64,000 bases of DNA from Vicugna pacos (GCF_048564905.1 NC_132993.1:83297001-83361000), one strand, 5' to 3'. Shown: positions 1-13,242, numbered from the stretch's first letter. Translations and numbers: made by a program. The notes: generated by a model from the letters alone, not told the origin.

Positions 1-719
1 GGGTCAAGGAAAGAGGTGAATATTTTTTGCTAATATTTTAGAAAAAAGTAGATAAAATCTTATCATTTTATAGGAAGTGAGGGAGGAACAGAGGAAAGGA
101 GACAGGGAAGGAAGCCAGACCTCTACCAGATTTTATAGTTTTAATTTTGGAAACAAGTATCATTTCACACAATTAAAAGCAAAAATTAAATTTAAAAAAA
201 TTTTTAAACCCATTTAAAGCCAAAAATTAGACAAATGAAACTAACTATAAAGTTAGTGGCATAACCACTTTAAGAAAAGTTATTACAACTTTAAAGCTCT
301 GTATTTTCACTGTATAAGTAAAGGAAAAAAAACACCTGCAAAGATGTCTTAAACTGAATTTAGTAGGTTTATATTTGTACTAAAATTGTTATTTTGAAGC
401 TATTACAATAGCTTATATATGTAACCATTAATGTCTATGTGTGTGTGTATCAGGATAAAATCAAGTAAGTAAGTAATTAGTATTGTTGGGAACTAATTTT
501 TTCACAATAAGAAAGTGAGGTGTCAAAACAAAATCAAAGCAGTAAAAACTTGAAAACTTTTATTTTGAATTAAAATACTGCTATTAGTACAGAATTTATT
601 TTTCTTTTCTTAAATGAATACAAGTTTCCTAGCCCTGTTCACTAAAAAGGCCTAGATATAATGACAGTCCACTAAAAATAAATACTTCAAGGGCTAAAAG
701 CTTTGGGGGGAAGAGGAGA
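1..719. other. Intergenic, AT-rich, no gene seen
   Basis: AT-rich sequence with scattered stops in all frames. I recognise no repeat family here with confidence. It contains a very short TG run near 440. Confidence 0.5.
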
Positions 720-721
720 TA

Positions 722-836
722 ATTAAGTTTATTTATTTATTATTAATTTATTTTAATGGCAGTATTGGGGATTGAACCCAGAGCCTCATGCACGCTAGGC
801 ACACACTCTACCACTGAGCTACACCCTCTGCTGCTT
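722..836 (-). mobile_element. Camelid tRNA-Ala SINE (Vic-1 type)
   Basis: Reading the minus strand gives the tRNA-Ala head, with A box (GTAGCTCAGTGGTAGAG-like) and B box (GGTTCAATCCC-like), followed by a tail rich in AAATAAATA. The anticodon-arm segment is diverged. This family is known from camelids and is the strongest clue to the host. It lies upstream of BLVRA between unrelated sequence. Target duplications are not clear. Confidence 0.85.
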
Positions 837-838
837 TG

Positions 839-1147
839 AATGCTTAGAATAGAGTCATGAGATACTATTTCTTCTTAAAAGAAACCAGGCTTTTTGAAGA
901 AACCAGTTGACACCAGATATAGGGCAGGGAATATGACAAATGTTACCTGGGGTATTTTCTGATGTTTGAAAACAAGGGAGCTATAAAAGACTCCTGGAGT
1001 CATGTTAAAAGGACACAGATGTCATTCTGATCTGGCCAAAGACGAGACAAATTTGAAAAGTAATGACTACATTAAAAAAAAAAAAGTAATGACTACACTG
1101 AATCAAAATGCATTAAGTCTATTAAAGTCTGAGTTCATAATGATACT
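839..1147. other. Intergenic spacer with an 18-bp duplication around an A-run
   Basis: No gene or repeat family is recognised. At 1056-1073 and 1082-1099 an 18-bp sequence occurs twice (17 of 18 bases alike), separated only by A residues. See findings. Confidence 0.5.
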
Positions 1148-2235
1148 TTAAATTTTTTTCCAATTGTATTGAGATGTAATTGACTTATAACATTGGGTAA
1201 ATTTAAAATGTACAACATGGTGATTTGATGTACATAAATCTTGGAAAATGATTGCCATAATAAGGTTAGTTAACACTTCCATCATCTTGCATAATTCTTT
1301 TATGTGTGTGTGGTGAGATTTAAGATCTGTTCTCCTAGAGACTTCCAAGTTTATAATAAAGTATTATGAATTATAGTCATATGCTGAACATCAGTTCCCC
1401 AGAACTTTTTCATCTTGTAACTGGAAGTTTGTACCCTTTGACCAACATCACTTCATTTTCCCCACTGGCAACCCCTGGCAACCACCATTCTACAATTTCT
1501 ATGAGTTCAGCTTTTTTAGTTTCCACATGTAAGTGATAACATGCAATATTTGTCTTTCTGTGACTGACTTATTTCACTTAGCATGATGCCTTTAAGATCC
1601 ATCTGTGCTGTCACAGACAGCAAGACATCCTTCTTTTTATGGCTGAATAATATTCATATACATAATAATTATATATATATATAAAATAAATATTTTCTTT
1701 ATCATTTCACCCAACAGTAGACACTTAGGTTGTTTCCATGTCTTGGCTACTGTGAGTAATACTGCAATGAATTATACTGTAGTTCTATTTTTAATTTTTT
1801 GAGGAACCGCCATCCTGTTTTCTATGATGGCTCTACCAATTTGCATTTCCATCAAGAGTGCACGAGTGTTCCCTTTTCTCCACATCCTCACCAACACTTG
1901 TTATCTCTTATCTTTCTGAAAACAGCAATTTAGCAGGAGTGCCTGATCTCTCACGGTGGGTTTGATTTCCACTTCCTGGTGGTTAGTGATGCTGAGTACC
2001 TTTTCACGTACTTGCTGGCCATTTGTATGTTTTCTTTGGAAACGCGTCTGTGTCCTTTGCCCATTTTTGATTGGATTATTTCTGTCTCTCTCTTTATTTA
2101 TTTATGTATTTTTTTGCTATCGAGTTGCTAAGTTCCTTGTATATTTCAGATATTAACCTCTTATCAGATACACAGTTTAAAAATATTTTCTCCCATTCTG
2201 AAGGTGGCTTTTTCATTGCTTGCCTGGTGTTTCTT
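1148..2235 (-). mobile_element. L1 3' end (ORF2 tail and 3' UTR), antisense
   Basis: On the minus strand this reads as the end of L1 ORF2 followed by the 3' UTR. Typical phrases are the segment before a GAATATTATTCAGCC-like block (about 1640-1660) and the AAGTGAAATAAGTCAG-like block (about 1560-1580). It is 5' truncated and decayed, of an older mammalian L1 class. It has no coding capacity left: the longest open stretches are about 65 residues and lie in unrelated frames. Confidence 0.85.
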
Positions 2236-2240
2236 TGCTG

Positions 2241-2600
2241 TACACAGTGATACTTAAGAAAACAAATTCACTGATCCCTTTTGGTGGTTGTTCGGGACCA
2301 ATACAGTATTCTGAAAATAGAATAGTAATAAATAAATAAGAATTCACCTGCCTTTTCTGTACATACAATATTTCACGGTAACCAAAGAACTGACAAGAGG
2401 AAGTTCTTCTGAATAGAATTCCAACTAATATACACAAGGAGAATGGTAGGTCTAGAAAATTACCGGGAACAAGACAGACAGCTGGGCATAGAGGGTTGGA
2501 GCCCAGGAGAGCAGTCAAGCCGGGAGGTACACACTTGGAAGTCATTAGGATGTGGTGCATGAAGTATTTTTCCTTGCCTCTTCCTAGCTTCATACAGTCT
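2241..2600. other. Intergenic, unassigned
   Basis: About 360 bases after the L1 fragment with no family I can name. A minus-strand open stretch of 126 codons (2213-2593) shows no recognisable domain and spans the L1 edge, so I do not treat it as a gene. Confidence 0.4.
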
Positions 2601-2602
2601 GC

Positions 2603-2867
2603 TGGAAATCTTTGGTGTTCCTTGGCTTGCAGATGTTATATTCCAATACTCTCTGTATTTACAGACATCTTCTTTCTGTGATATTGTCCAGATTTCCCCC
2701 TTTTCATAAAAGCACCAGTGATTTTGGATTACAGCCTACCCTAACAATCTCATTTTCACTTGAATACGTCTGTGTAGATCCTACCTCCAAATAAGGTCAC
2801 ATCCTGAGGTCCTGGGAGTTAAGGTGTCAACAGATCTTTTTCAAGGGACACAATTCAAGCCATAACA
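2603..2867 (-). mobile_element. MaLR-type LTR fragment
   Basis: The minus strand begins TGTTATGGCTTGAATTGTG, as MaLR-class LTRs do. It continues with the familiar phrases on tolerance-style mammalian LTRs: a TGACCTTATTTGGA-like block and then GATTGTTAGGGTAGGCTG. It ends within the LTR near 2603. It is an old fossil, present as an LTR piece only with no internal region seen. The subfamily (MLT1 or MST) is not resolved. Confidence 0.6.
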
Positions 2868-5559
2868 GTCCACCCACTCCACTGATGCTTGGGAAGTTTA
2901 TTGCCCAGCAAGTGGGAACAAAAGTGGGTGTGCCATACCAGAGCTGCGAGCATTTAGCGTTGGTCAGGATATTTTCCAAGGAGAGAGGAAAATGTGGGTC
3001 AGTAAAAGGAGTCAATCAAGAAACCCTAACGTAGGTTACGGAGGAAGATGAAGGAGGTGGAGAGGTAAATTGATGAGGGAGCAGTTGAACCATTTTTCTG
3101 GGTAGGCGATTTAAATAGCACTTCAGACCACCGCTTCCTTTTACAAAAAGAAGGTAGGTTTTCCTCAGCTGGACCACTTGGCAAGGGAGGAGTCCCTCCA
3201 AATCTTAAAGGGGATCCAGATGCCTCTCTCTCAAGGACACAGGGTTTTTTTTTTTCCTGACATCAAGGAAAATATGATAATTGCTTCCAAGGTGTGTGTT
3301 CCCCACATTCAAAATATTAGAATATGTAGCTGTAATTCTGATGTCCTCAGACTCCCCCTGCCTGTGTCTACAAATAAGGTCCCATTTGCCTTATTCTCCA
3401 TTTTCGTTCTGGCTGACCACTCCTATCTACATATGCAGTGAGCCCACCTGCCTCAGAAGACATCTCAGAGGGGTTCATAAACAGGACAGTGCATGCTGGA
3501 TGCTGCACTCTCCTGCCTCTGTCTGAGATTCTTCCAAAACTACGATTTCCTGCAGGCACTGCCATCTAGAACTGTTTCTTTAACGTATTTTCCCGTTACA
3601 CAAAATACCAACGCTCACTTAGCACGTGCTCAAGAAATATTTGTAGAATGATGGACTCCATTATGCCCTTAGGTGGCCGAGACAGTAAGACTCACCAAAG
3701 ATTCCATTCAGTCCCTCATGTTTCCAGTCCTGTAGTTAGATGGAGCCATGAGACCAATTCTAACCAACGGGCTGTATAAAGCCTTAAAATTGCACTTAGA
3801 TGTCCCTGAAGGGAGGGAACTGGGGCTTGGAGTCAATGTGTTTTGATCTGCTCTAAAATGAAGTTATCATATAAGCTGGACTAAGTTTACAGAAACCTTT
3901 GTATTGGGAGAGGCATTAGAGAAACATAAAACTGAGTGGTTTAAACAGGTTTTTTTTTTTTGCCCCAAACTTCAACCACCCCAATTATCCCAGTGATTCT
4001 GCACTTCTAGTAAGGGATCAGAAGGAGAAGTCAGAATCTCTGAGTCTTAATTAAATCAAATAGGTCTTGACATTTAAGACGGAACAAAATGCTAGGAGGA
4101 AAAAGTACCCCTCTCTTGCAAACTTTCTGCAAGAGAACAAAATGAATCTATAAGCAACGGGCTGAGTCTGTGAAAGAGGGAGATACTGAAAGGGTTCTGC
4201 CTGGCAAGGAACAATAACTGAACAGAACCTAACTGAACAGTTCCTGTTATGAGATTTTTGAGATGTACATACACAATCTTAATTTTGGACTGGGATTTTT
4301 ACAAACTTTTTGGAGATGACCCTCACTGAGGACCTCGCTCCAGCAATTCTCCTGCCCTTAGGTAGACAACCATAAAATTCCTTCCTCAGCCTCTAAAAAT
4401 CTGATGTTTACTTCCATCTTCTTCCTGAGAATACCCTCTGTCCCACTCAGTGGCTTTACTGGACTGGACCCAAGAGGACCGTCTCTTCTGCATGTCCCAC
4501 CCCTGATCCACGGGCAACACAAATGCATCCTGTGCACCCACCCTCTGTGGGTGCTGACAACCCCAGCAGAGCAGCCCCCTGCTGCCTGTAGCCTGTCTTC
4601 CCCAGGTGAGGAGATGACAGTCCAGAGGGTCCCCCAAGTATACTGACACATTTACCAAATTCCCCGGGTGGCCTTCTGGGAACCTGTAGGCATGATGAGA
4701 GGGAGATAGTCTGACCGCAGCTTCCCTAAGAAGGGGAGAAGGGGAAATCATAGCACAGCAAGGGCTGAACAGAGATTTCATCTCCAAATCGTCCCTTCCC
4801 TTTGTTTCCTTCTTATATGCTTGGCGATCTGATCCTAGAATTTCACATCTAGTGTATTCTGCTGTCTTAATCAAAATCCATACAAATCTATACAAAATGT
4901 GTTACTTGTGGGAGGAAAAAAGAGCAAAAAGGATGGCAGAGAAATGGAGCTGGAGCCCTAACATGGTTCCTCGTGGTTAAATGCTGTTCAAGTGGGGCTT
5001 TCTGTTCCTTGTCACCTGAGGCCACCTGTTACTGTCCCCCCAACCTACCAGAAAGCCCTCCAGGTTAGAGAGGGTTACTACTCGGTCCTCAAAAAAAGGA
5101 ATAAACATAAAATCAGACTTCACAAGGATTAAGAAAAATAAACTAACAAATTCATAACATATCATGACAAGAAAGTTACGGTGTTGGCGGTCTCATCTTC
5201 CACTCCACACCCGGGGACACGTGTGGCCCCTCTCACAGGATTCCCCGAAGTTCCTCTGGGTGTTTCTCGTCTGACTCATCAAGTGAACATCTATGAGTTT
5301 TGCCTACCCGGCATCTCCTCTAGCAACAGAGCCCAGCAGTTCCTCCTGGGGATCCATCTCTTCTCCATGTGGTTTATTTTAAACGATCTCACGTTCGGAG
5401 CCCAGAGTTTCAGTTTCTGATCTAAGCCTTGCCTGTGAAAATACTGCAACCTTCTTGTGGCAGCTGCTTGTTTCAAGAAAGGGCAATATTGTGGACCGAG
5501 AGGTGGGAGTAGGGGTAGGTAGATGGAAGAGACAAATGATAAACAATAAGCAGAGTAAA
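2868..5559. other. Intergenic, no gene supported
   Basis: About 2.7 kb. Several open stretches occur on both strands, the longest 169 codons on the minus strand at 4386-4895. None shows a recognisable domain, a signal peptide or splice-supported continuation. Parts may be decayed repeats (for example 3280-3560 and 4090-4900), but I cannot name the families. Confidence 0.45.
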
Positions 5560-6120
5560 TAAATAGATACCGGAGCATATTAGAAGGTAACAAGAGCAAT
5601 GAGCAGACCATGTAGGGCCTTGAAGGGCCTTGTGAGGGTTTTGGCTTTTACTCTGAATTAAATGGGCAGCCACCGGAAGGTTTGAGCCAAGAAGGGACAT
5701 GATCTTTTCATCTTTTCTTTTTTTCAAGGTCACTATGGCTGCTCTGTGGGGATAAACTGCAAGGTAGTCAGGAAGGAAGAGACTTCAGTGACTCAGGTGG
5801 GAGATGAAGGAGGTTTGGAAAGAAGTAATCAGACTGTATTTGCTTGGAGGATCCATCCAACAGTCTCCTGACCTGTGGATATGGGATGTGAGAGAAAGAT
5901 GAGTTAAGGATAGCACCAAGTTTTGGGGGCTGAACAACTGGAAGAATGGAGTTGGCAATAACATGGGGAAAGTACATTTTGGGGAGAAGGTCAGGGGCAC
6001 AAATGTGGACATGTTAAGACTGAGATGTATTTCAGGTATCAAGAAGAGACATTATGTAGATAGCTGAACAGGGGAGTATGGATTTCAGGAAATAGGTATG
6101 AGGATTAAAAACTTAAAGGC
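5560..6120 (-). mobile_element. L2 (LINE2) 3' region, antisense
   Basis: The reverse complement matches the 3' part of L2: the phrase for 'biliverdin-unrelated' ORF2 end around CAAGGCCCTACATGGTCTG (about 5610-5630) and GGCTGCCCATTTAATTCAG (about 5652-5672). It is heavily diverged, as expected for this ancient family. It lies directly before a Vic-1 SINE. Confidence 0.65.
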
Positions 6121-6144
6121 AAGATAAAAAGAATTACCTCCAGT

Positions 6145-6288
6145 GGGGGGAGGGCATAGCTTAGTGGTAGAGCACATGCTTAGCATGCACAAGGTCCTGG
6201 GTTCAATCCCCAGTACCTCCATTTTAAAAAATAAATAAATATATAATCCGAATTACCCTCCCCTGCCAAAAAAACAAACAAACAAAAA
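6145..6288 (+). mobile_element. Camelid tRNA-Ala SINE (Vic-1 type)
   Basis: A well-kept copy. The head has the A box (TAGCTTAGTGGTAGAGC), the anticodon loop CTTAGCATG with AGC (Ala), and the B box GGTTCAATCCCC. The spacer ends ACCTCCA, and the tail is AAATAAATA plus an A/C-rich end. It is a transposon, not a tRNA gene: the tRNA-like part continues into the SINE tail and lacks a clean CCA-side stem and terminator. Confidence 0.92.
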
Positions 6289-6410
6289 CTTTTTAAAGAC
6301 TTACCTTCTCTCTCCACACCGAACAAAACCTCACTTAGTTAAGCAGGTCATAGAAAAAAGAATTCTTTATTTATGGGAAATTTCTGTCAGCCTAACAGGT
6401 GAGAGTCCTG

Positions 6411-9400
6411 AGCCTAAGAAGATGGTGGAGGAGGATGCACCATGAATCTGTCTCCCTACCCAAACCCAAACTCTCAGGATCTGTCTGAGTAAGTATTTTG
6501 GAACTCTGGAGTCTCCAGAAGGATTTCACCTTCTAGGGAAAGACTTGGACAGTAAATTGAGGTTAATTTCAGTCAATTTCAGCTTCTAGCACAGTAGCAG
6601 CTACCCATCCCCCCATCCCCAGCCACATGGCAGACAGCTGTGCACAAGGCTCCGAAGCAGCTTACATACAGCTTGCAGGAGTCAGGAGTCTGTCCTCCAT
6701 ATATCTGTGCTCTGATCACTGATTGCTGCTAATGATCACAGAAATGGAGTCAAAGATGGGGGCGGCCATTGTCAGTGTATCCACCTCTCAGTGTTGCAAG
6801 CCCTTCCTCTCCAACTGAAGTGACATCTAGGGGATTGAAAGGGTCAATCCTATTCCCCCTCCCCCCAGCCTTCCTTTTTGGCTTTTGATTTTTCTGCTTT
6901 TGGGAGCCAGACCTTTAAAAGTAGGACATAAAAACAACTGCTTATAAGGAGAAAATTGGAAAGTGACCACACACGCCCAGGGAAAGGCTCACAAAAGACC
7001 TGAGAAGACCTTAAGTTTACACCTCAGGCTGAGCGTCACCACACAGACAACCAAAACAAAAACAATAAATAAAAACAATGACAAAAATGGAAAACTGCAA
7101 ACCTGGAGGAAGGGGGAAGATCTGGTCTTCAGCATTGTCTCATTATTAGATTCAAATTACCGATATTCCACAAAAAAAAAAATCATAAGGCACAGAGAGA
7201 AACAAAAAAGCATAGCCCATTCAAAGGAAAGAAATAAACAGAAATTGTTCCTGAAAAAAACCTAATGGCTGCTATACTAGACAAATCTTTAAAATAATTG
7301 TCTTAAAGATGCTTAAAGAACTAAAGGAAGATGTCACAAAAGTCAAGAAAACAATGTGTGAGCCACATGGGAATGCCAATAAAGAGATAGAAAACCTAAA
7401 AATGAACCAAAAAGAAATTTTAGAACTGAAAATTACAATACAGGAGATGAAAATTTCAGAAGAAGGATTCAAAAGCAGATTTGAGCAGGCAGACGAATCA
7501 GTGAGCTTGACAGGACAATGAAAATTATGGAGTATGAGGAACAGGAAAAACAAAAAAACTGAAGAAAAGTGGACAGAGCTGACAGGACCTATAGGGTAAC
7601 ATCAAGCAGAACAACATATGCATTGTGAAAGTCCAAGAAGAAGAACAGAGAGAGAAAGGGGCTGAGACTATATTTGAAAAAATAATGGCTGAAAGCATCC
7701 CAAACTTGATGAAAAACATGCATACAAAGATCCAAGAAACTCACTGAACTCCAAGTAAAATGAACTCAAAGAGATCCATACCAAGATACATATAATCAAA
7801 TTCACAAAAGCCAAAGAGATCATCTTGAAAGCGGCAAGAGAGAAGTAAATATCACATACAAGATGTTCTCAAAAAGATTACCAGCAAATTTCTCTTCCAA
7901 AACCTTGGAGATCAGAAGATAGTGGGCTAATATACTTAAAGTGCTAAAAGGTAAAAAGATATCAATAAGAATTCTATTTGGGGGAAAACTGTCTGTCAAT
8001 AGTGAAGGAGAAATAAGACATTATCGAATAAACAAAAAACTGAGGGAGTTTGTAACCATTAGATCTGCCCTGCAAGAAATGCTCAAGGGAGTCCTGCAAG
8101 GTGAAATGAGGACACTAGATGGTAACTCAAAGCTGTGTGAAGAAATAAAGATCTCAGTAAAGGCAATAACTACACTGGAAATCATAAAAGCTATATCATT
8201 GTAACAATGATTTGTAATTGCACCTTTTGTTTTCTACGTGATTTAAGAAACATTTAAAGAAAAAACAATTATTGGTGTAAAAGCTAGCATTATTGTTTAA
8301 AAAAAGATTTTAAGGCCAGTATTGTTTTATCTTGATTTGTTACTCCAAATCTCGTTTTCTATATAATTTAAGAGATTAATGAATTTGAAATAACTATTAG
8401 TTTATGTTTTGGGGCACACAATGTAATTTTGTGATATCAACAACTGAAAGCAGGGAGGACAGAACTGTAAAGGAGCAATTTTTGTACGTTATTGAAGTTA
8501 AGCTGGTATAAATTAAAATTAGAGTGTTATAACTTTAGGATGTTAACTGTCATCCCCATGGTAGCCACAAACAGCTGTCGAATATTCACAAAAGGAAATG
8601 AGAAAGGAATTTCAACATTTCACTATCAACTAAACACAAAAGGAGACAGTAATGCAGAAAATGAGAGACAAGAAAGCTACAAGGCATAGAGAGAACAGCT
8701 AACATGACAGGAGAGCCTCATTATTAGTAATTACTTTAAATGTAAATAGATTAAACTCTCCAATCAAAAGACTCAGGTTGCTGGAATGGATTCTTTAAAA
8801 ACATGATCCAACTATATGCTGTCTACAAGAGACTCACTTGAGATCCAAAGACACAAACATGTTGAAAGTGAAAGGGTGGGAAAAGATAGTTCATGAAAAA
8901 AGTAACCAAAAGAGAGTAGACATGGTTATAATAATATCAGACAAAATAGTCTTTAAAACAAAAAAAGATTATGAGTGACAAAGAAGGACATTGTACATTA
9001 ATAAAATGTTCAAGCAAGAAGATGTAACAATTATAAACACTTACACACCTAGTTTACAAAACATCAAAATATATGAAGAAAAAATTGACAAAATTGAAGT
9101 GACAAATAGACCATTCTACAATAATAGTTAAAGACTTCAATACCTCACTTACAAGAATGGCTAAACAAAACCCAGACAAAATATAAGTAAGGAAATGGAG
9201 GACTTAAGACAATAAACCAACTGATCTAATAGACATAACACACAGATCATTCTACTCAAAAACAGACTACACATTCTTCTCAAGGGCACTTTGGACATTT
9301 TTCAGGTTAAACCATATGTTAGGGCACAAATTAAGTCTCATAAGTTCAAAAAGATAGACACCATCCAAAGTATCCCCTCTGATCACAACAGATAGAGTTG

Positions 9401-12400
9401 GAAATTGATCACAAAAAGAAAACTGGAAAGTTTACAAAATTGTGGAAATTAAACAATATGCATTTAAACATCCAATGGGTCAAAGAAGAAAATACAAGGG
9501 GAATTAGCAAATACTTAGGGATGAAGAAAAATGAAAACATAACATACTATAACTTATGGGATGCAACAAAAGCAGTGCTAAGGGGGAAGTTTATAGCTAT
9601 AAATGCTTACATTAAAAAACAAGAAAGATTTCAGATCATCAACCTAACTTTACAACCTAAGGAACTGGAAAAAGAACAAACTCAAAGGTAGCAGACAAGA
9701 AGAAATAATAAAGATTAGAGCAGAGATGAATGAAATAGAGAATAGAAAAACAACAGAAAATCAATTACACCAGAAGTTGGTTCTTCAAAAAGATCAGCAA
9801 AATTGGCAAACCTTTAGCTAAATGGACTAAGAAAAAGAGAAGATTCATATTGGAAATGAAAGTAGTGACATTACTATTGATTCTATAGAAATAAAAAGGA
9901 TTATAAGAGAATACTATGAACAATTGTACACCAATATATGGGGTAACTTAAATGAAATGGACAAATTTCTAGAAACACAAAACCTACCAAGACTAAATCA
10001 TGAAGAAGTAGAAAATATGAATAGACCTGTAACTAGCAAAAAGACTGAATTAGTAATTTAAACAACTCTCCCCACAAAGAAAAATTTCACTGGTGAATTC
10101 CACCATTTAAAGAATATTAATCCTTCTCAAATTAAAAAAAAAAAAAAAAAGAGGAAGGAACACTCCCTAACTCATTCTGTGAGGCCATCATTACCCTGAT
10201 ACCAAAGACAGACAAAGGCACCAAAGGCACCATAAAAAAGGAAACCTACAGATCAATATCTCACATTAGTAGGTCAATGTTTATTGAAGCAGAAATTCTC
10301 ACCAGAATACTAGGAAACAGAATTCAGCAGCATATTAAAAGCGTTATATACCATAACCATAAGTGGGATGGTTCAACATTTGAAAATATATCAATGTAAT
10401 GCATCACACCAACAGAATGAAGGCAAAAGCTGCAGGATCACTTCAATTGATGCAGAAAAAGCATTTGACAAAATTCAACACCATTTTATGATAAAAATAC
10501 TTAACAAACTAGGAATAGAAGGAAATGACCTTATCATACTAAAAGCCATTTATGAAAACTCACCATTGACTCTCATACTCAACAGTGAGAGACTAAAATC
10601 TCTAAGATCAGGAACAAGGCAAGGATGCCTACTTTCACTACTTCTATTCAATATAATACTGGAACTCTAGCTAGTGCAATTAGGCAAGAGAAAGAAATAA
10701 AAGTCATTGATAAGTTGACTTCCAAATTGATAAGGAAGAAGTAAATTATTTCTGTTCATGGATGCTATGATCTAATATGTAGAAAACACAAATCCACCAA
10801 AAAAAAAAAAAAACCAAACACCAAAACTGTTAGAACTAATCAATTTTCTGCAAGGTAGCAGTATATAAAGCCAACACACAAAAATAAGTTGCATTTCTCT
10901 ACACTGACAATGAACTACCTCAAAAGAAATTATAAAAACAATTTCATGTATAACAGCATTGAAAAGAATAAACTACTTAGGAATTAACTTAACCAAGGAG
11001 GTGAAAGACTTGTACAAGGAAAACTACAAAACATTGCTGAAAGAAATTTTGGAAGCCATAAATAAATGGAAATACATCCCATGTTCATGGAGCAGAAGAC
11101 TTAATATTAAATGTTAAATGTTATTATGTTAAATGTTAATACGTTAAATGTCAATAATACCCGAATGTTAAAATGTCATTGATACCCAAAGCAATCTATA
11201 GATTCAAAGCAATCCATATGAAAATTCCGATGATTTTTTTTTGCAGAAATAGAAAAAGTCACCCTAAAATTTATATGGAATTTCAAGGGACCTCAAATTG
11301 CCCACCAAAAAATTCCTGAAAAAGAGCTAAAGCGGAGGACTTATCCTTGATTTCCTGATTTCAAAACTTATTACAAATCTAAATTAATCAAAACAGTGTG
11401 GTACCTGGCATAAAGACAGAGATATTAACCAATGGGATAGACTAGGGAACCCAAAAATAAACCCTCAAATGTGGTCAAATGACTTTTGATAAGGGTGCCA
11501 AGACCATTCAATGGGGAAAGGACAGTGTGTTCAACAAATGTTGATGGAAAAACTGGATATTCACAGAGAAAAAGAATAAAGTTGGACACTAACCTAACAT
11601 CATATATAAAAATTAACTCAAAATGCATCAAGGACCTAAAGATCTAAAACAATAAAACTAGAAGAAAACATTTCATGACATTGGATTTGGCAATGATTTG
11701 CTGAATATGACACCAAAGGCACAGGTAACAAAAGGAAAACTAGACAGATTGGACTTCATGAAGATTAAAAAATTTTGTTCATCAAAAAGCTTCATCAATA
11801 GAGTAAAACACAACCCACAGAATGGGAGAAAATATTTGCAAATCATATATCTGATAAAAGATTAATATCCAGGATATATAGAGAACTCCTAAAATGCAAC
11901 ACCAAAAAGCCAAACAACCTAATTCAAAATGGGCAAAAACTTTGAATGGATAGTGTTCCAAAGAAGAGATATAAATGGCCAGTAAGCACCAGAAAAGATA
12001 CTCAACATCACCAGTTATTAGGGAAATGCAAATCAAAACTCAAATGAAATACCACCTCACACCCATTAGGCTGGCTACCATCAAGAAAACAGAACATGAG
12101 TATTTTAAAGGACATGGAGAAATTGGGACCCTTGCGCACTGCTGGTGGGAATGTAAAATGGTGTACTCACTATGGAAAACAGCATGCTCTTTCCTCAAAT
12201 AACTAAAAATAGAATTACCATATGATCCAGCAATTCCTCTCCTGGGCGTATATCCAAAAGAATTGAAAGTAGAATCTCAAAGAGAGATTTTACACCCATG
12301 TTCATAGCGGCATCATTCATAATAACTAACCCCGTGGAAGCAACTTAAGTGTCCATCAGTGGATGAACCCATAAGCAGAAATGTGGATATGCCTACAATG

Positions 12401-12776
12401 GAATGTTATTCCATCTTAAAAAGTAAGGGCATTCTGCAATATGTTACAATATGGGAGGACCTTGGGGACATTATGCTAAATGAAAGATGCCAATCAGAAA
12501 AAAGGCATGTACTGTATGAGCCCACTGAGATGAGGTACTTACAGTAATCAAAATCATAAAGACAGAAAATAGAATCGTTGTTAGCAGGGGCTGAGGGCAG
12601 GAGATAATGAGTTGTTATTGTTTAACGGGTATAGAGCTTCAGTTTCACAAGATGGAAACAGTTACGGGGATGCACAGTGGTGATTTTTGCACAACTGGGA
12701 ATGTCTCTGATACCACATGCCTGTGCACTTAAAAATGGTTAAGATGGAAATTTTATGTTATGTGTATTTTAACACA
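6411..12776 (+). mobile_element. Nearly full-length decayed L1
   Basis: The start has a 5' UTR-like block with GAAGATGGTGGAGGAGGA at about 6418. ORF1 remains follow at about 7270-8200, then ORF2 at about 8700-12550, then a 3' UTR to about 12776. The ORF2 reverse-transcriptase part is visible at 10368-10670 with [14 protein letters not shown] and [14 protein letters not shown]. The FADD catalytic box expected about 100 bases later has decayed to a MDAM-like reading. No open stretch exceeds 100 codons, so it is dead. It is about 6.4 kb long, the normal L1 length. It lies upstream of BLVRA in the same orientation and ends at the CpG island. Confidence 0.9.
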
Positions 12777-13159
12777 GAGATAGAGAAAGCTTGGCGGCCT
12801 GTTCCACCGGGGCTGCTTTGGGGGCTACTAACCCCAAAAGGACCCAGCGGGTTGCACGTGGCGGGAGAGGGGCGGAGGAGCGCGCCGCGATGCGCACCAC
12901 TCGCGGGCAGAGCGCAGCGGCCACGGCCCCAGACAGCCCTGCAGGCCCCGGAGCGGCGCACGGCGGCGACAGGGCGGCAGACGCGGGCCTGCACTTGTTC
13001 CCAGACCGTCCTGCGGGCGCCCTCACGGGGCAGAGCGCCGGCGCCGCGCCCTCCCCGGAGGGGGCGTGAGGCGGGACCCCTCGCGTCGCGGGCCCCAGCT
13101 TCTCCTCCTCCCCGCCCTCCCGCCCGAGCCCTCCAGCCGGTCGGCCAATCCCAGCCGGG

Positions 13160-13242
13160 CTCCCGCTCGCGGATCTGCCGGCTGCTGGTGGCGCGGGGCC
13201 CCGAGACTGCGCGGAGAGCTCGAGCTTTGTGCCCGGCCGCAG
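13160..13242 (+). other. Candidate BLVRA exon 1 (5' UTR)
   Basis: A strong splice donor, GCAG|GTAAGG, sits at 13242/13243 within the CpG island, facing the coding exons. The exon would be non-coding because the first ATG of the protein is in the next exon. The left border (transcription start) is not fixed by the sequence, and 13160 is only a guess. Transcript data would settle it. Confidence 0.45.

Noticed and set aside
4386-4895. A 169-codon minus-strand open frame
   Set aside because: No recognisable domain, signal or splice-supported neighbours. It may be part of a worn repeat.
6145-6288. tRNA-Ala genes at each Vic-1 copy
   Set aside because: The tRNA-like heads are worn, continue into a SINE tail and occur seven times with A-rich ends, so they are SINEs.
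10368-10670. A reverse-transcriptase gene
   Set aside because: It is a 100-codon remnant of L1 ORF2 with stops on both sides and a decayed FADD box.
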